Below are positions 26,679 through 34,541 of a stretch of 64,000 nucleotides of DNA, one piece after another (position 1 is the first letter of the stretch; each line of letters begins with the position of its first letter). The translations under genes and the position numbers were made by a program. Source of the stretch: an uncultured Oscillospiraceae bacterium (GTDB lineage: Bacteria > Bacillota > Clostridia > Oscillospirales > Oscillospiraceae); assembly GCA_934667815.1 (NCBI GenBank), contig CAKUMO010000009.1, positions 18,488 to 82,487 of the forward strand, given 5' to 3'. Under the pieces are notes generated by a model. That model was not told the DNA's origin. It saw only the letters and a list, made by a program, of their open reading frames with translations, and made no database searches.

Positions 26679-27539
26679 TCATTTCAGCATAATGATCGAT
26701 TTTCGGTACTGCGTCGGGGACATTCCGTTCATCTGCCGGAACAGGCGGTTGAAGGTCTTGACATTCGCAATTCCGACCCGTTCGCTGATTTCGGAGATGG
26801 ACATTTGCGCGTTTGTCAGCAGCAGGTCGCGCGCTTTATTGATGCGGTAGGCGTTGAGATAATTCAAGAAGGTCTGCCCTGAGAACTTCTTGAAGAATCT
26901 TGCAAAGTAGCTGGCGCTGAAGCCGAACTCCCCCGCCACCTCCCGCAGCGTAAGCGGCTCCCGATAGTGCTGTTCAATATATAAGAAGAAATGATCCAGC
27001 TTCAGGAGCGTCTCTGCATTATCAGACTCCGCGTTTGTGTACTTTTCCACATAATTGCAGAGATAAAACACCAGATCAAAGATCCGTGCCCGCACCGCAA
27101 GGTCCCATGCAAATACATCCGACCGGTTCAGCTCCTCAAGACGGCGCAGGATGGTGCAAACACACTCTCGGTTTTCTGCACTCCATTGGCGGCTGGTCAG
27201 TGGAAGGCTCAGGAGCTTATTATGCAGCTCCGTGCGGCTAACACCTTTAAAGTTGTCTCCCTTTTCAAACAGGCGGTAATCAAACAGGATCACAAGCCGT
27301 TCGTTGTTTTCGGCAGCCATATAAAGGTGATTACAACCGTCCGGAATGACGATCACATCGCCCTCCTGCAGCTCATAGACGATATTGTTGACTACCATCC
27401 TGACGCCGCCCTTTTTGCACATCACGACCTCGACTTCGCGGTGCCAGTGCGAGGGCACATAACTGCCGGCACAGTCGTAGAATAGGCGATACGGGATCGA
27501 CTGCTCCTTTTCATGCAGTTGGAAACTGGAATTCTCCAT
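26679..27539 (-). CDS. AraC-family transcriptional regulator
   Basis: The 286-residue product has an N-terminal cupin-like sensor domain (SHWHREVEVVMCKKGG, LQEGDVIVIPDGCNHLY) and a C-terminal double helix-turn-helix of AraC type at ~185-285 (LREVAGEFGFSASYFARFFKK, ISEISERVGIANVKTFNRLF). Such proteins usually activate sugar-uptake operons when the sugar binds the cupin. Its position just upstream of the 22-kb glycan operon supports that role. The ATG at 27539 with AAGGAC upstream is chosen over a longer frame to 27638, which runs through the promoter. Confidence 0.93.
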   Translation of the reverse strand: MENSSFQLHEKEQSIPYRLFYDCAGSYVPSHWHREVEVVMCKKGGVRMVVNNIVYELQEGDVIVIPDGCNHLYMAAENNERLVILFDYRLFEKGDNFKGVSRTELHNKLLSLPLTSRQWSAENRECVCTILRRLEELNRSDVFAWDLAVRARIFDLVFYLCNYVEKYTNAESDNAETLLKLDHFFLYIEQHYREPLTLREVAGEFGFSASYFARFFKKFSGQTFLNYLNAYRINKARDLLLTNAQMSISEISERVGIANVKTFNRLFRQMNGMSPTQYRKSIIMLK

Positions 27540-27563
27540 GGCCCACAGTCCTTTCTTGTCAGT

Positions 27564-27592
27564 ATCATAAACGATTTTCCGACAATTTGCAA
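27564..27592 (-). promoter_or_regulatory. Promoter of the AraC-type gene
   Basis: On the minus strand TTGCAA (27592-27587) and TATGAT (27569-27564) with a 17-bp spacer lie 25 bp before the start codon. Confidence 0.6.
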
Positions 27593-27656
27593 CTGCTTTT
27601 CTCCAAAAACCAAGTTTTGCCCGCGAATGAGAACACACGCAAATCTACCACTCGCA

Positions 27657-27722
27657 AAGTAATTCCCGCGCAAAAATGCAGCCGCCGGGTACGGGACGAC
27701 CGTATCCGGCGGCTGTTTGCCT
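27657..27722. terminator. Terminator of the kinase gene; second copy of the SASP terminator cassette
   Basis: The stem CAGCCGCCGGGTACGG / CCGTATCCGGCGGCTG ends next to the kinase stop codon. The whole stretch, including AAGTAATTCCCGCGCAAAA before it and TTTGCCTGTTT after it, repeats the sequence that follows the SASP gene at 4151-4214 with only a few differences. In the first copy AAGTAA is the end of the SASP reading frame. Here no SASP gene precedes it. Confidence 0.85.
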
Positions 27723-27724
27723 GT

Positions 27725-28828
27725 TTATGCGTACTTTTCAATGATTTTCTGCATGGCCTCAAACTGCTGCTCCATATCGTGCACGAGCTTGAACTGCGTG
27801 CGGCAGCGGTCGAGGTTCTGCTCGGGGTAGGAAATGCGGAAATACCGGTCGCCGTCGAGGTAGTCCGTCAGGAAGCGGATGCCGCATTCCAGCGTCATCA
27901 GCCGCGCGCCCCACGGAAGATACGCAAGCTCTGTCTCCGTCAGGCCGCCCTGCGCACCGGCAATGAAGTTTTTCGTATAGATTTCGTATAGGGCAATGTC
28001 AAAATTGACCTTTGACAGGTCCTTCTCATCCTCCGCGCTGTGGTTCGCGCCGAAGCGAATGGAATCACCGAAGTCATTGATGGACAGGCCCGGCATGGTC
28101 GTGTCGAGGTCGATGACGCAGATGCCCTCGCCGGTTTGGCGGTCGATGAGAATATTGTTGAGCTTAGTGTCGTTATGCGTCACGCGCAGCGGCAGCTTGC
28201 CTTCGCGCAGCGCCTGAAGCGCGACCGAGCAGTCGGCCTTCCGATCAAGAACGAACTGAATTTCCTCCGCGACGCTCGCCGCGCGCTGCATCCGGTCAGC
28301 CTCGCGCACCGCCAGGAACTTACGGAACCGATCCTCCGTGTCGTGGAAATGCGCGATCGGCTCATGCAGCGTCTCGGCGGGAAAATCGCGCAGCAGGTAC
28401 TGAAAATGTCCGAACGCCCGCGCCGAGGCTGCGAACAGCTCCGGCGTCGCACGCTGGAAGCAGTCGGTCCCCTCAATGAATGGCATGACGCGCCAGACCT
28501 TGCCGGCGGCGTCGGTGAAATACGGTTTTCCATCGCGCGTGGGCAGCAAGCTGAGCGTTTCGCGGGCGGGATTGCCGCCGTTTTCCCTGATTTTCTCGCG
28601 CAGATAGTCCGTAATGCGGACGAAATTCTCCATCAGCTCCTCCGGATGCGGGAAGGCCGCAGAGGAAAGCCCCTGCAAAATGAAGCGCACGCAGTCGCCC
28701 TCCTGCGGCTGGCAGAGGACGCAATAGGTGTCGTTGATGTGGCCGCAGCCATAGCGCACCGCGCCCACGAGCGTCTCGGGGAAATCATAGGCCGCGAGAA
28801 TTTCAGGCAGCTCTGTTGTTTGTTTCAT
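27725..28828 (-). CDS. Aminoglycoside-phosphotransferase-fold kinase (NahK/choline-kinase-like)
   Basis: The 367-residue protein has the phosphotransferase (APH) fold. The catalytic loop is HNDTKLNN at about residue 213 and the metal-binding segment is VIDLDTTMPG about 20 residues later. Relatives include N-acetylhexosamine 1-kinases and proteins loosely called mucin desulfatases. It would phosphorylate a small metabolite, perhaps an amino sugar, in the cytoplasm. The true substrate is unknown. It has its own promoter and terminator, so it is monocistronic although near the glycan locus. Confidence 0.82.
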   Translation of the reverse strand: MKQTTELPEILAAYDFPETLVGAVRYGCGHINDTYCVLCQPQEGDCVRFILQGLSSAAFPHPEELMENFVRITDYLREKIRENGGNPARETLSLLPTRDGKPYFTDAAGKVWRVMPFIEGTDCFQRATPELFAASARAFGHFQYLLRDFPAETLHEPIAHFHDTEDRFRKFLAVREADRMQRAASVAEEIQFVLDRKADCSVALQALREGKLPLRVTHNDTKLNNILIDRQTGEGICVIDLDTTMPGLSINDFGDSIRFGANHSAEDEKDLSKVNFDIALYEIYTKNFIAGAQGGLTETELAYLPWGARLMTLECGIRFLTDYLDGDRYFRISYPEQNLDRCRTQFKLVHDMEQQFEAMQKIIEKYA

Positions 28829-28860
28829 ATCTCTGCTCCATTCTTTTCTGATCTGAGCAT

Positions 28861-28889
28861 AGCATACACGTTCTGAAAGCCCCTGTCAA
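28861..28889 (-). promoter_or_regulatory. Promoter of the APH-fold kinase gene
   Basis: On the minus strand TTGACA (28889-28884), a 17-bp spacer and TATGCT (28866-28861) lie 32 bp before the start codon. The -35 is perfect. Confidence 0.75.
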
Positions 28890-28927
28890 CCACTCGCGAA
28901 TAACATCACACAAAAGCATGCAGAAAA

Positions 28928-29815
28928 TCAATGCCTGAGAAATTTCTCGGCCGCCAATGCACTGACCGCACCGTCGGCCACCGCCGTGACAATCTGCCGC
29001 AGCGGCTTTGTTCGTACATCGCCTGCTGCAAACACGCCGTGCAGATTCGTGCGCGTGGTCTCGTCGGCCTTTAGATAGCCCCGCGCGTCCTGCTCAACCT
29101 CAGAAAACAGACCTGTCTCCGGGACGCGGCCAATGGCGACAAACAGCCCATCAAGGGCAAGTTCTTCGCGTGAGCCGTCCGCAAGGGAAAGCAGCACAAC
29201 GCCGCGCAGGAATTCGTCCGCCAGCAGTTCTGTCACTTCGCAATTCCAGTGAATATGCAGATTATCAAGGCCGCAGAGTGCTTGCCGCTCCGCAGCGCTT
29301 GCGCGCAGGGCATCGCGTCTGTGGATCAGGTGTACTTCACTGCAAAAGCGCGAGAGCAGGAGCGCGTCCCCTGCCGCCGTGTTGCCGCCGCCGACCACAC
29401 CCACACGCTTACCGCGAAAAAAAGCACCGTCGCAGGCTGCACAGTAGCTCACGCCGCGCCCGAGCAGCGCAGCTTCGTTGGCAAGTCCGAGCCGCCTTGC
29501 CGATGCGCCGGTTGCCAGGATTGCGGTTTTTGCAGAGAAGCCGTCCGCTTTTTTCACGTTTCCCGCAAGGGAAACGCTTTCCACCGTGTGCGCTATAAAT
29601 TCCGCTCCCGCATAAAGCGCCTGCTCTCGCATTTTCTGAGCCAGCGCAAAGCCGTCCGCATCAGGAAGTCCGGGATAGTTGTCGACATGCTGCGTCAGCG
29701 CCATCTGTCCCCCCGGTGTGCCCTCGAGAACTATGCAGCGCAGCGCACTTCGCGCACAGTAAAGTGCGGCCGTGCGGCCTGCAGGCCCGCCGCCAAGAAT
29801 CATGACGTCATACAT
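28928..29815 (-). CDS. Thioredoxin-reductase-like FAD/NAD(P) oxidoreductase
   Basis: The 295-residue flavoprotein starts MYDVMILGGGPAGRTAALYCARSA, an FAD-binding Rossmann motif. It has the redox motif CAACDG at ~residue 133, the NAD(P)-binding GVVGGGNTAAGDAL, and the C-terminal FAD-contact GVFAAGDVRTKPLRQIVTAVADGAV. Length and order are those of TrxB. It should pass electrons from NAD(P)H to a thioredoxin-like partner. A second copy lies at 33634, so this one may serve a different partner. The ATG at 29815 is chosen because GGAGAGG is correctly spaced. That ribosome site is inside a stem (29824-29852). Confidence 0.88.
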   Translation of the reverse strand: MYDVMILGGGPAGRTAALYCARSALRCIVLEGTPGGQMALTQHVDNYPGLPDADGFALAQKMREQALYAGAEFIAHTVESVSLAGNVKKADGFSAKTAILATGASARRLGLANEAALLGRGVSYCAACDGAFFRGKRVGVVGGGNTAAGDALLLSRFCSEVHLIHRRDALRASAAERQALCGLDNLHIHWNCEVTELLADEFLRGVVLLSLADGSREELALDGLFVAIGRVPETGLFSEVEQDARGYLKADETTRTNLHGVFAAGDVRTKPLRQIVTAVADGAVSALAAEKFLRH

Positions 29816-29823
29816 AAAAATCA

Positions 29824-29852
29824 CCTCTCCCGGCTAGTTTTGCCGGGAGAGG
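29824..29852 (-). terminator. Hairpin ending the sortase mRNA and pairing the ribosome site of the next gene
   Basis: The 11-bp perfect stem CCTCTCCCGGC / GCCGGGAGAGG with a 7-nt loop is followed on the minus strand by TGATTTTT. The right arm contains the GGGAGAGG ribosome site of the flavoprotein gene. It could act both as a weak terminator and as a translational gate. Confidence 0.65.
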
Positions 29853-29865
29853 CAGTTTTTATGAT

Positions 29866-30678
29866 TTATGATTCCTGTACCGGTTCGTAATCCATGCGTT
29901 CGGAAACGCGGCAGACGAGCACATAACGCGCATTCGTGTATTCATATGCGCAGGTGGAAAGCGTCACGATACGGTCATTCTCCCCGACCTGCACGTCGGC
30001 AGTAAATGGCGACTGGGATTTGGCGTAATTGATGTAGTTCAGGAACGCCTCACGGCTGGCAAAGGAGATCGTGTATGCCTCGGAATCATGGGGCGTGGTG
30101 TAGGCCGCAAAAATATCGAAGCGGTAAACGCCGTATTCGGTCTCAAAATAGAAATAGGGATGCTCCGTGTAATAGTCGGGATCCTTATAATTCTGTAGCT
30201 GGCCGAACATGTAGCCGGAGTGCATATTGTGACCGTAGATGATCGTATTGTCGTCCCCGAAGCCCTTGGCACAGCGGTAATCAATGAACAGGCTGCCGTT
30301 GCTATTATATGTGCCGTCCATCAAATGATAAAGATACGCGTCATTATCAGAAGCCTGCATGACAGGATAGTTGATTTTTGTATTCTCGCTGTAAAGCCAG
30401 CCCTGATAATCCGGATACTGCGCGGCAATGGCAGCAGAATCGACCACCTGTTCGTAGGGCGGTTCAGTCGGCTCGGTCGGATCATCGGCGGTATCCTTGG
30501 TCGGCTTCGGCTTTTTTGTTGGCATGGAATAGTTATCGAGCAGGTCGTTATAGACATTTCCTGCTTTGTTTTTCTCTCCATAATAGCTTAAAATTCTGTA
30601 TCCGCTGTATATAAAAACAGCCAAAAACACTGCAAACAGCACCCAAAAGAGGATACGGACAGCGACCTTTTTCTTCAT
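29866..30678 (-). CDS. Class B sortase
   Basis: The 270-residue membrane-anchored transpeptidase has an N-terminal helix (residues ~8-30) and a Lys/Pro/Thr-rich linker. The sortase domain carries the catalytic histidine in IIYGHNMHSG, the cysteine in TLSTCAYEY and the arginine in RYVLVCR. The extra helix before the cysteine (FASREAFLNYINYAKSQS) marks class B. Sortases cleave a C-terminal motif and attach the protein to peptidoglycan. In Clostridioides difficile the class B sortase accepts (S/P)PxTG motifs, which resembles the TPTTG end of the subtilase at 50019. CAGCGGAGG precedes the ATG at 30678. Confidence 0.93.
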   Translation of the reverse strand: MKKKVAVRILFWVLFAVFLAVFIYSGYRILSYYGEKNKAGNVYNDLLDNYSMPTKKPKPTKDTADDPTEPTEPPYEQVVDSAAIAAQYPDYQGWLYSENTKINYPVMQASDNDAYLYHLMDGTYNSNGSLFIDYRCAKGFGDDNTIIYGHNMHSGYMFGQLQNYKDPDYYTEHPYFYFETEYGVYRFDIFAAYTTPHDSEAYTISFASREAFLNYINYAKSQSPFTADVQVGENDRIVTLSTCAYEYTNARYVLVCRVSERMDYEPVQES

Positions 30679-30711
30679 TGCAGCACCTCCGCTGACAGTT
30701 AATTTTAAATT

Positions 30712-30740
30712 ATGATACCAAATTTTTTTGAAACTTGCAA
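30712..30740 (-). promoter_or_regulatory. Promoter of the sortase gene
   Basis: On the minus strand TTGCAA (30740-30735), a 17-bp spacer and TATCAT (30717-30712) lie 34 bp before the start. The promoter is back to back with that of the plus-strand membrane protein. Confidence 0.65.
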
Positions 30741-30768
30741 GTGCTTCCGTCGTTTTTCTGCAAAAGCA

Positions 30769-30797
30769 TTGCGTTTTTTCCTCTCTCCTGATATAAT
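30769..30797 (+). promoter_or_regulatory. Promoter of the plus-strand polytopic membrane protein
   Basis: TTGCGT (30769-30774), a 17-bp spacer and TATAAT (30792-30797) lie 25 bp before the ATG at 30822. Confidence 0.65.
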
Positions 30798-30821
30798 AGT
30801 AAAAAACATCGGAAAGAGGCG

Positions 30822-32450
30822 ATGGCGTTGAATCGTTCCCTGAAAAAAGGCGGGCGCGAACTGGTATCCGTTTTGCTGCTGTTTGCACTGTTTTTCATTC
30901 GTTTTACATATTACGGATTAAAATACTATCCACAGCTCGACGATTATCTGCATTACAGCGTCTACACGGCAGACAAGCTCACGGCGAGCTTTTTGACAAC
31001 GCGGCCGCTGGCCAGCATGCTCGATGTCTACCTCTGGAGCAATTTCTGGGGGAATCTTATCGTCGCGGTGCTGATTCTGTCCGTTCTCTATACGCTGGCA
31101 ATTTATCTGCTCATGCGCGTGTTCCGGCAGTATTTCTCCTGCGGTTGGATGTTCCTGCTGATTGCAGCGCTTCTGCCCATGGGCTTTGAAGGGCTTTACT
31201 GGCTGTCAGCCTCCACGCGCATCATTGCCGGACTGTTCTTTGCGTCCCTTGCAGCCTTGATGCTGCAATGCTTTTTGGAATCCGGGAAATGGTATTTTGC
31301 CATACCCTTCGTCCTGCTGCAGTTGATTTCCTGCTTCTTCTATGAGCAGATTCTCCTGCTTTCGCTTGCAATCACGCTGGTGCAGTGCGTCCTCAGCTTC
31401 CGTAAGGTGCGCTGGCTGTCGCTTGCGGGTCTTCTTTCACCGGTCAACGTCATCATCTATTTTATTGTGATTTCCTGCCTCGGCCAGAGCGGCCGCGCGG
31501 AGTTTGCCAATCCCTTCCTCGCGTCTTACTGGACGCAAAAGCTGCCTGCCCTGCTGCGGCAATTTTTCGACTGTTTCATCAGCGCGAATTTCTTCACGAC
31601 GGTCAAGGGCTTTGCACGCGGCCTGCAATACAGTGTGCGTGACGGCGCGTGGTTGTACCTACTCGGCGTGCTGGCGCTGTGCGTCGTGCTGTTCCTTCTG
31701 CAATACCGCAGCACGGAGGGAAAATTCTCCCGCCGCGCAAATGAAAACAACCGCCAGAGATATAAACCGCTGGCCGCGCTCGTCTTGTTCCTGTTCCCGC
31801 TCGGCGCGTTCTTCGTGCTCCGCTACAATTGGTTCTCTCTGCGCAACGCGGTTCCCTGTTTCATCGGGCTGGCGCTGCTGGGAGACTGGTTGGTCGAAGC
31901 GATTTTCGGTGAGTTCAAGCACAGAAAGGGAATCACCGCGACGGTCGTCGCGCTATTTGCACTGGTCTGCTGCATTGCCTCCGTGTCTGAGATTCACGAC
32001 TATCACATCAACAATCGCAACGACACCAAGCTCGTGCGTGACCTTGCGCCCACACTCCAGCAGGAGCCTGCTGGTGAAAAGGTCGGCATTCTCCACCTCG
32101 AGGAAAGCTATCTGGAAAGCTGGAACTATCAATATCACGAACACTTCACCGGCTGCGGCAGCAGCGCATGGGCACTGAACAGCGCCATGGACGCACTCAC
32201 GGGGAAAGCTCCGGACTGCGACGTCACGCCGCTTGCCGTGCATCCGCCCTACTCTACGCCCGAAACCGCCGAGGCCAAGCGCCTGACAAATTTCGACAAG
32301 CTCTATTTCTACGAGATTGAAACCGGCGGCGTGACGGAAGTGACCTATCAGGAAACGCCGGAGGGCAACTTCGAGGTATATCTTCCCGACGGCCGTCTGT
32401 TATTTACAATCTGGTACGGCCCGGATGGCTGCGGATATGTTCGATGGTAA
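30822..32450 (+). CDS. Polytopic membrane protein of unknown function, GT-C-like layout
   Basis: The 542-residue product has about 11 membrane helices, and the last ~130 residues are soluble and probably extracytoplasmic. An early loop has LKYYPQLDDYLHY, an aspartate pair after helix 1 of the kind seen in GT-C polyprenyl-phosphate-sugar transferases. A specific family is not recognised. AGAGG is only two bases from the ATG at 30822 but eight from a TTG codon at 30828, so the true start may be the TTG, which would remove two residues. The gene ends at a strong terminator that borders a repeat element. Confidence 0.7.
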   Translation: MALNRSLKKGGRELVSVLLLFALFFIRFTYYGLKYYPQLDDYLHYSVYTADKLTASFLTTRPLASMLDVYLWSNFWGNLIVAVLILSVLYTLAIYLLMRVFRQYFSCGWMFLLIAALLPMGFEGLYWLSASTRIIAGLFFASLAALMLQCFLESGKWYFAIPFVLLQLISCFFYEQILLLSLAITLVQCVLSFRKVRWLSLAGLLSPVNVIIYFIVISCLGQSGRAEFANPFLASYWTQKLPALLRQFFDCFISANFFTTVKGFARGLQYSVRDGAWLYLLGVLALCVVLFLLQYRSTEGKFSRRANENNRQRYKPLAALVLFLFPLGAFFVLRYNWFSLRNAVPCFIGLALLGDWLVEAIFGEFKHRKGITATVVALFALVCCIASVSEIHDYHINNRNDTKLVRDLAPTLQQEPAGEKVGILHLEESYLESWNYQYHEHFTGCGSSAWALNSAMDALTGKAPDCDVTPLAVHPPYSTPETAEAKRLTNFDKLYFYEIETGGVTEVTYQETPEGNFEVYLPDGRLLFTIWYGPDGCGYVRW

Positions 32451-32467
32451 ACGCAAGTAATACAGTA

Positions 32468-32498
32468 AAACGAGCGGGGGCAATGCCCCCGCTCGTTT
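32468..32498. terminator. Terminator of the plus-strand membrane protein; left copy of a duplicated hairpin
   Basis: A 14-bp perfect stem, AAACGAGCGGGGGC / GCCCCCGCTCGTTT with loop AAT, begins 18 bases after the stop codon. A related hairpin with the same outer stem AAAACGAGCG lies at 32910-32940, on the far side of the repeat element. Confidence 0.85.
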
Positions 32499-32909
32499 CA
32501 GACTGTCAAAAAACTATCCAACCGAAAGCTTCGGAGGGAGGAATAGTGTAATACTACGATTCTTGATTTCATCAAGAATCCCGTGCGCTTTGCGCACTAT
32601 GGAGCACGCCGACGGCGTGCTCCACGTCTTGCGCAGAATTTGACGCGCCTGCGGCGCTATGAAAAGCCGTAGGCTTTTCATGAAATTCTAGTATGAAAGG
32701 GAACCGTCACACCGAGCCGCAGCGAGGCGTTTCGGAGCGCAACCGCCGCGAATGCGGCGGCTCTTAGCGCGGAGATGGGTTTCCTTTCGCGTTCAATAAC
32801 CCGCCGCAGCGGCCAAAATTGCAAAATAATACTACAAATTTATATTTTATATTTTTCAATTTTGCAGGCAGCTTGTCAAAAAAGTCCAAAAGGACTTTTT
32901 TGACAAGCT
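32499..32909 (+). mobile_element. Noncoding repeat element, copy A (411 bp, MITE-like)
   Basis: This fills the 492-bp gene-free stretch 32451-32943 together with its flanking hairpins. Imperfect terminal inverted repeats are AGACTGTCAAAAAACT (32500-32515) and ACTTTTTTGACAAGCT (32894-32909), 13 of 16 matching. The right end is an 18-bp perfect hairpin (32870-32887 with 32892-32909). A 46-bp tract, 32784-32829, is identical in reverse complement to 39161-39206 in copy B. Copy A also holds an extra ~155-bp block of hairpins. No reading frame in it looks coding. Confidence 0.75.
32539..32695 (+). repeat. Nested hairpin array inside repeat element A
   Basis: This block is absent from copy B. It is a chain of short stem-loops: ATTCTTGA/TCAAGAAT, GTGCGC/GCGCAC, GGAGCACGCC/GGCGTGCTCC, GCGCCTGCGGCGC and ATGAAAAGCC/GGCTTTTCAT. 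The two ends are loosely inverted (TACTACGATTC and GAAATTCTAGTA), so it may be a second inserted element. Confidence 0.6.
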
Positions 32910-32940
32910 AAAACGAGCGTGGCTTTGCCCCGCTCGTTTT
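32910..32940. terminator. Terminator of the nrd operon; right copy of the duplicated hairpin
   Basis: The stem AAAACGAGCG / CGCTCGTTTT with a GC-rich inner part lies just past the zinc-ribbon gene's stop. The outer stem is the same as in 32468-32498, while the loop and inner pairs differ. Confidence 0.8.
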
Positions 32941-32943
32941 AAA

Positions 32944-33612
32944 TTATGCAACAGAATCGATCTCGACGTGCTTCGTCTCCCACTCAAGGAGCTTGACGGG
33001 CATCCAGATCGTGTAAATTCCGACCGTGACGATGCACAGCAGGCACCACAGGATCCATTTGCCAAAAAGCTGGCCGCCGGTACCGTTGAACTTCAGGCGA
33101 TAGCCGCCGATCACGGTGTTGCGGTACTTCCAACGCAGATACCAGCATTTCAGTGCCGGGACGGCAAAGCCCAGAGAGAGGGCGGACAACAGACCAATGA
33201 CCAATGACATGCCGAAGTGTGCCGCCGTGCTGCCCTCAAAGCGGGAGCTTCTCCAATCGGTCATGGGTGCACCGAAGCTCTGCGGGATTGCTCCACCGCC
33301 GGCGGGCATGGGCGGTGCAGGCGGCATGGGAGGAACCGGCGGTACGGCGTTGCCGCCCACAGGCTCATAGGGCTGCGCAGGTTCGAAAGTCGCTGCGGGC
33401 TCATAGGGCTGCGCAGGTTCGAAAGTCGCTGCGGGCTCATAGGGCTGCGCAGGTTCGAAAGTCGCAGCCGGTTCATAGGCCGTCGCTGGCTCGTAGGCAG
33501 ACTCGGGCATGGGAACGGGCTTGGGTTCCGGCTCGGTCACAACCTTCGTGCCGCAGTTGCCGCAGAAAGCCGCGCCCGGCTCAAGCTGTGCGCCGCAATT
33601 ATTGCAATACAT
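32944..33612 (-). CDS. Zinc-ribbon membrane protein, DUF898-like, with EPAQPY repeats
   Basis: The 222-residue product starts MYCNNCGAQLEPGAAFCGNCG, a two-CxxC zinc ribbon. A flexible Pro/Glu/Ala linker contains three perfect 12-residue repeats (EPAATFEPAQPY). The C-terminal ~120 residues have two or three hydrophobic helices and resemble DUF898 (KYRNTVIGGYRLKFNGTGGQLFGKWI). The function is unknown; zinc-ribbon membrane proteins of this kind are common in Clostridia. The ATG at 33612 has GGAGG eight bases upstream. It is the last gene of the nrdG-nrdD-trxB operon, but no link to dNTP synthesis can be shown. Confidence 0.75.
   Translation of the reverse strand: MYCNNCGAQLEPGAAFCGNCGTKVVTEPEPKPVPMPESAYEPATAYEPAATFEPAQPYEPAATFEPAQPYEPAATFEPAQPYEPVGGNAVPPVPPMPPAPPMPAGGGAIPQSFGAPMTDWRSSRFEGSTAAHFGMSLVIGLLSALSLGFAVPALKCWYLRWKYRNTVIGGYRLKFNGTGGQLFGKWILWCLLCIVTVGIYTIWMPVKLLEWETKHVEIDSVA
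33362..33469 (-). repeat. 36-bp tandem repeat, three copies, in frame
   Basis: Units begin at 33362, 33398 and 33434 and are essentially identical, followed by a degenerate fourth unit. Each encodes 12 linker residues. The near identity points to recent slippage expansion. Confidence 0.9.
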
Positions 33613-33633
33613 TTCATTTACCTCCACATATTA

Positions 33634-34539
33634 TCACTGATCTTTCAGGAATGCACAGGCGGAAAGTGCGGCGGCCGCGCCGTCGGAAACGGCAGTGGCA
33701 ACCTGACGGTACTGCTTTGTGCGGCAGTCTCCGGCGACGAAAACACCCGGCGTGCCGGTCAGACAGTGCTCATCTGCGCAAATATATCCCGCTGCATCCA
33801 GCTTTGTGACATTGGCGAAGGGTTTGTTCTCCGGCTCGGTCCCGACGGCGAGGAATGCGCCGTCAACGTTTAGGTGCAGTTCCTCCTCCGTCGCGGTGTT
33901 CTTTAAAAGCAAGGCGTTCAGCGTCTCGCCGCCCTCATAGGCCGCGATGACGGTGTTATAAAGGCACTCGACATTTTCCTTCTCGCAGACGGCCTGCGCT
34001 ATCGCGGCCTCTCCGGTAAGCGTCGGGAGGTTCTGAACGACCGTGACCTTGCGGCACAGCTCACTCAGGAGCATGATCTCCTGCAGGGCAGTATTGCCGC
34101 CGCCGACGACGGCGACGTGCGCACCACGGTAAAAGGCTCCGTCGCACACCGCGCAGAAGGAAATGCCATTGCCGATGAAACGTTCCTCGCCGGGCAGGCC
34201 GAGGCGGCGATGCCGCGAACCGGCTGCGATGACGACCGCACGGCAGGGATAGCGGCCGCTTTCGCCGATGACCGTCTTGATCTCGCCGTTTTCGATACCG
34301 GTCACGGTGTCGAGATCGATGTCCGCCCCCAGTGCCATGGCCTGCTCAAGCATCCGCTGTGCAAGCTCATTGCCGCTGATACTCTCAAATCCCGGATAGT
34401 TCTCCAGCTTCGGGGAAAATGTGACCTGCCCGCCGAAGGTGTCCTTTTCCAGCACCAGCACCGATTTTCCTGCACGGCGGGCATAAATCGCGGCAGTCAG
34501 GCCTGCTGGGCCTGCGCCGATCACCACAATGTCGTGCAT
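33634..34539 (-). CDS. trxB: Thioredoxin reductase
   Basis: The 301-residue flavoprotein starts MHDIVVIGAGPAGLTAAIYARRAG. It has the redox motif CAVCDG at ~residue 134, the NADPH site VAVVGGGNTALQE and the C-terminal GVFVAGDCRTKQYRQVATAVSDGA. All are standard for TrxB, which reduces thioredoxin or redoxin partners with NADPH. It follows the redoxin-fused NrdD gene by two bases, so the likely electron path is NADPH, TrxB, redoxin domain, NrdD. That path is inferred from the operon. Confidence 0.93.
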   Translation of the reverse strand: MHDIVVIGAGPAGLTAAIYARRAGKSVLVLEKDTFGGQVTFSPKLENYPGFESISGNELAQRMLEQAMALGADIDLDTVTGIENGEIKTVIGESGRYPCRAVVIAAGSRHRRLGLPGEERFIGNGISFCAVCDGAFYRGAHVAVVGGGNTALQEIMLLSELCRKVTVVQNLPTLTGEAAIAQAVCEKENVECLYNTVIAAYEGGETLNALLLKNTATEEELHLNVDGAFLAVGTEPENKPFANVTKLDAAGYICADEHCLTGTPGVFVAGDCRTKQYRQVATAVSDGAAAALSACAFLKDQ

Positions 34540-34541
34540 GT

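Noticed and set aside
32451..32943. Short coding frames in the repeat-element region
   Set aside because: They are short, cross hairpins, lack ribosome sites and are not conserved between the two element copies.
33362..33469. 36-bp direct repeats of CRISPR-repeat length
   Set aside because: The units abut with no spacers and encode a Pro-rich linker inside a real gene. No cas genes are present.
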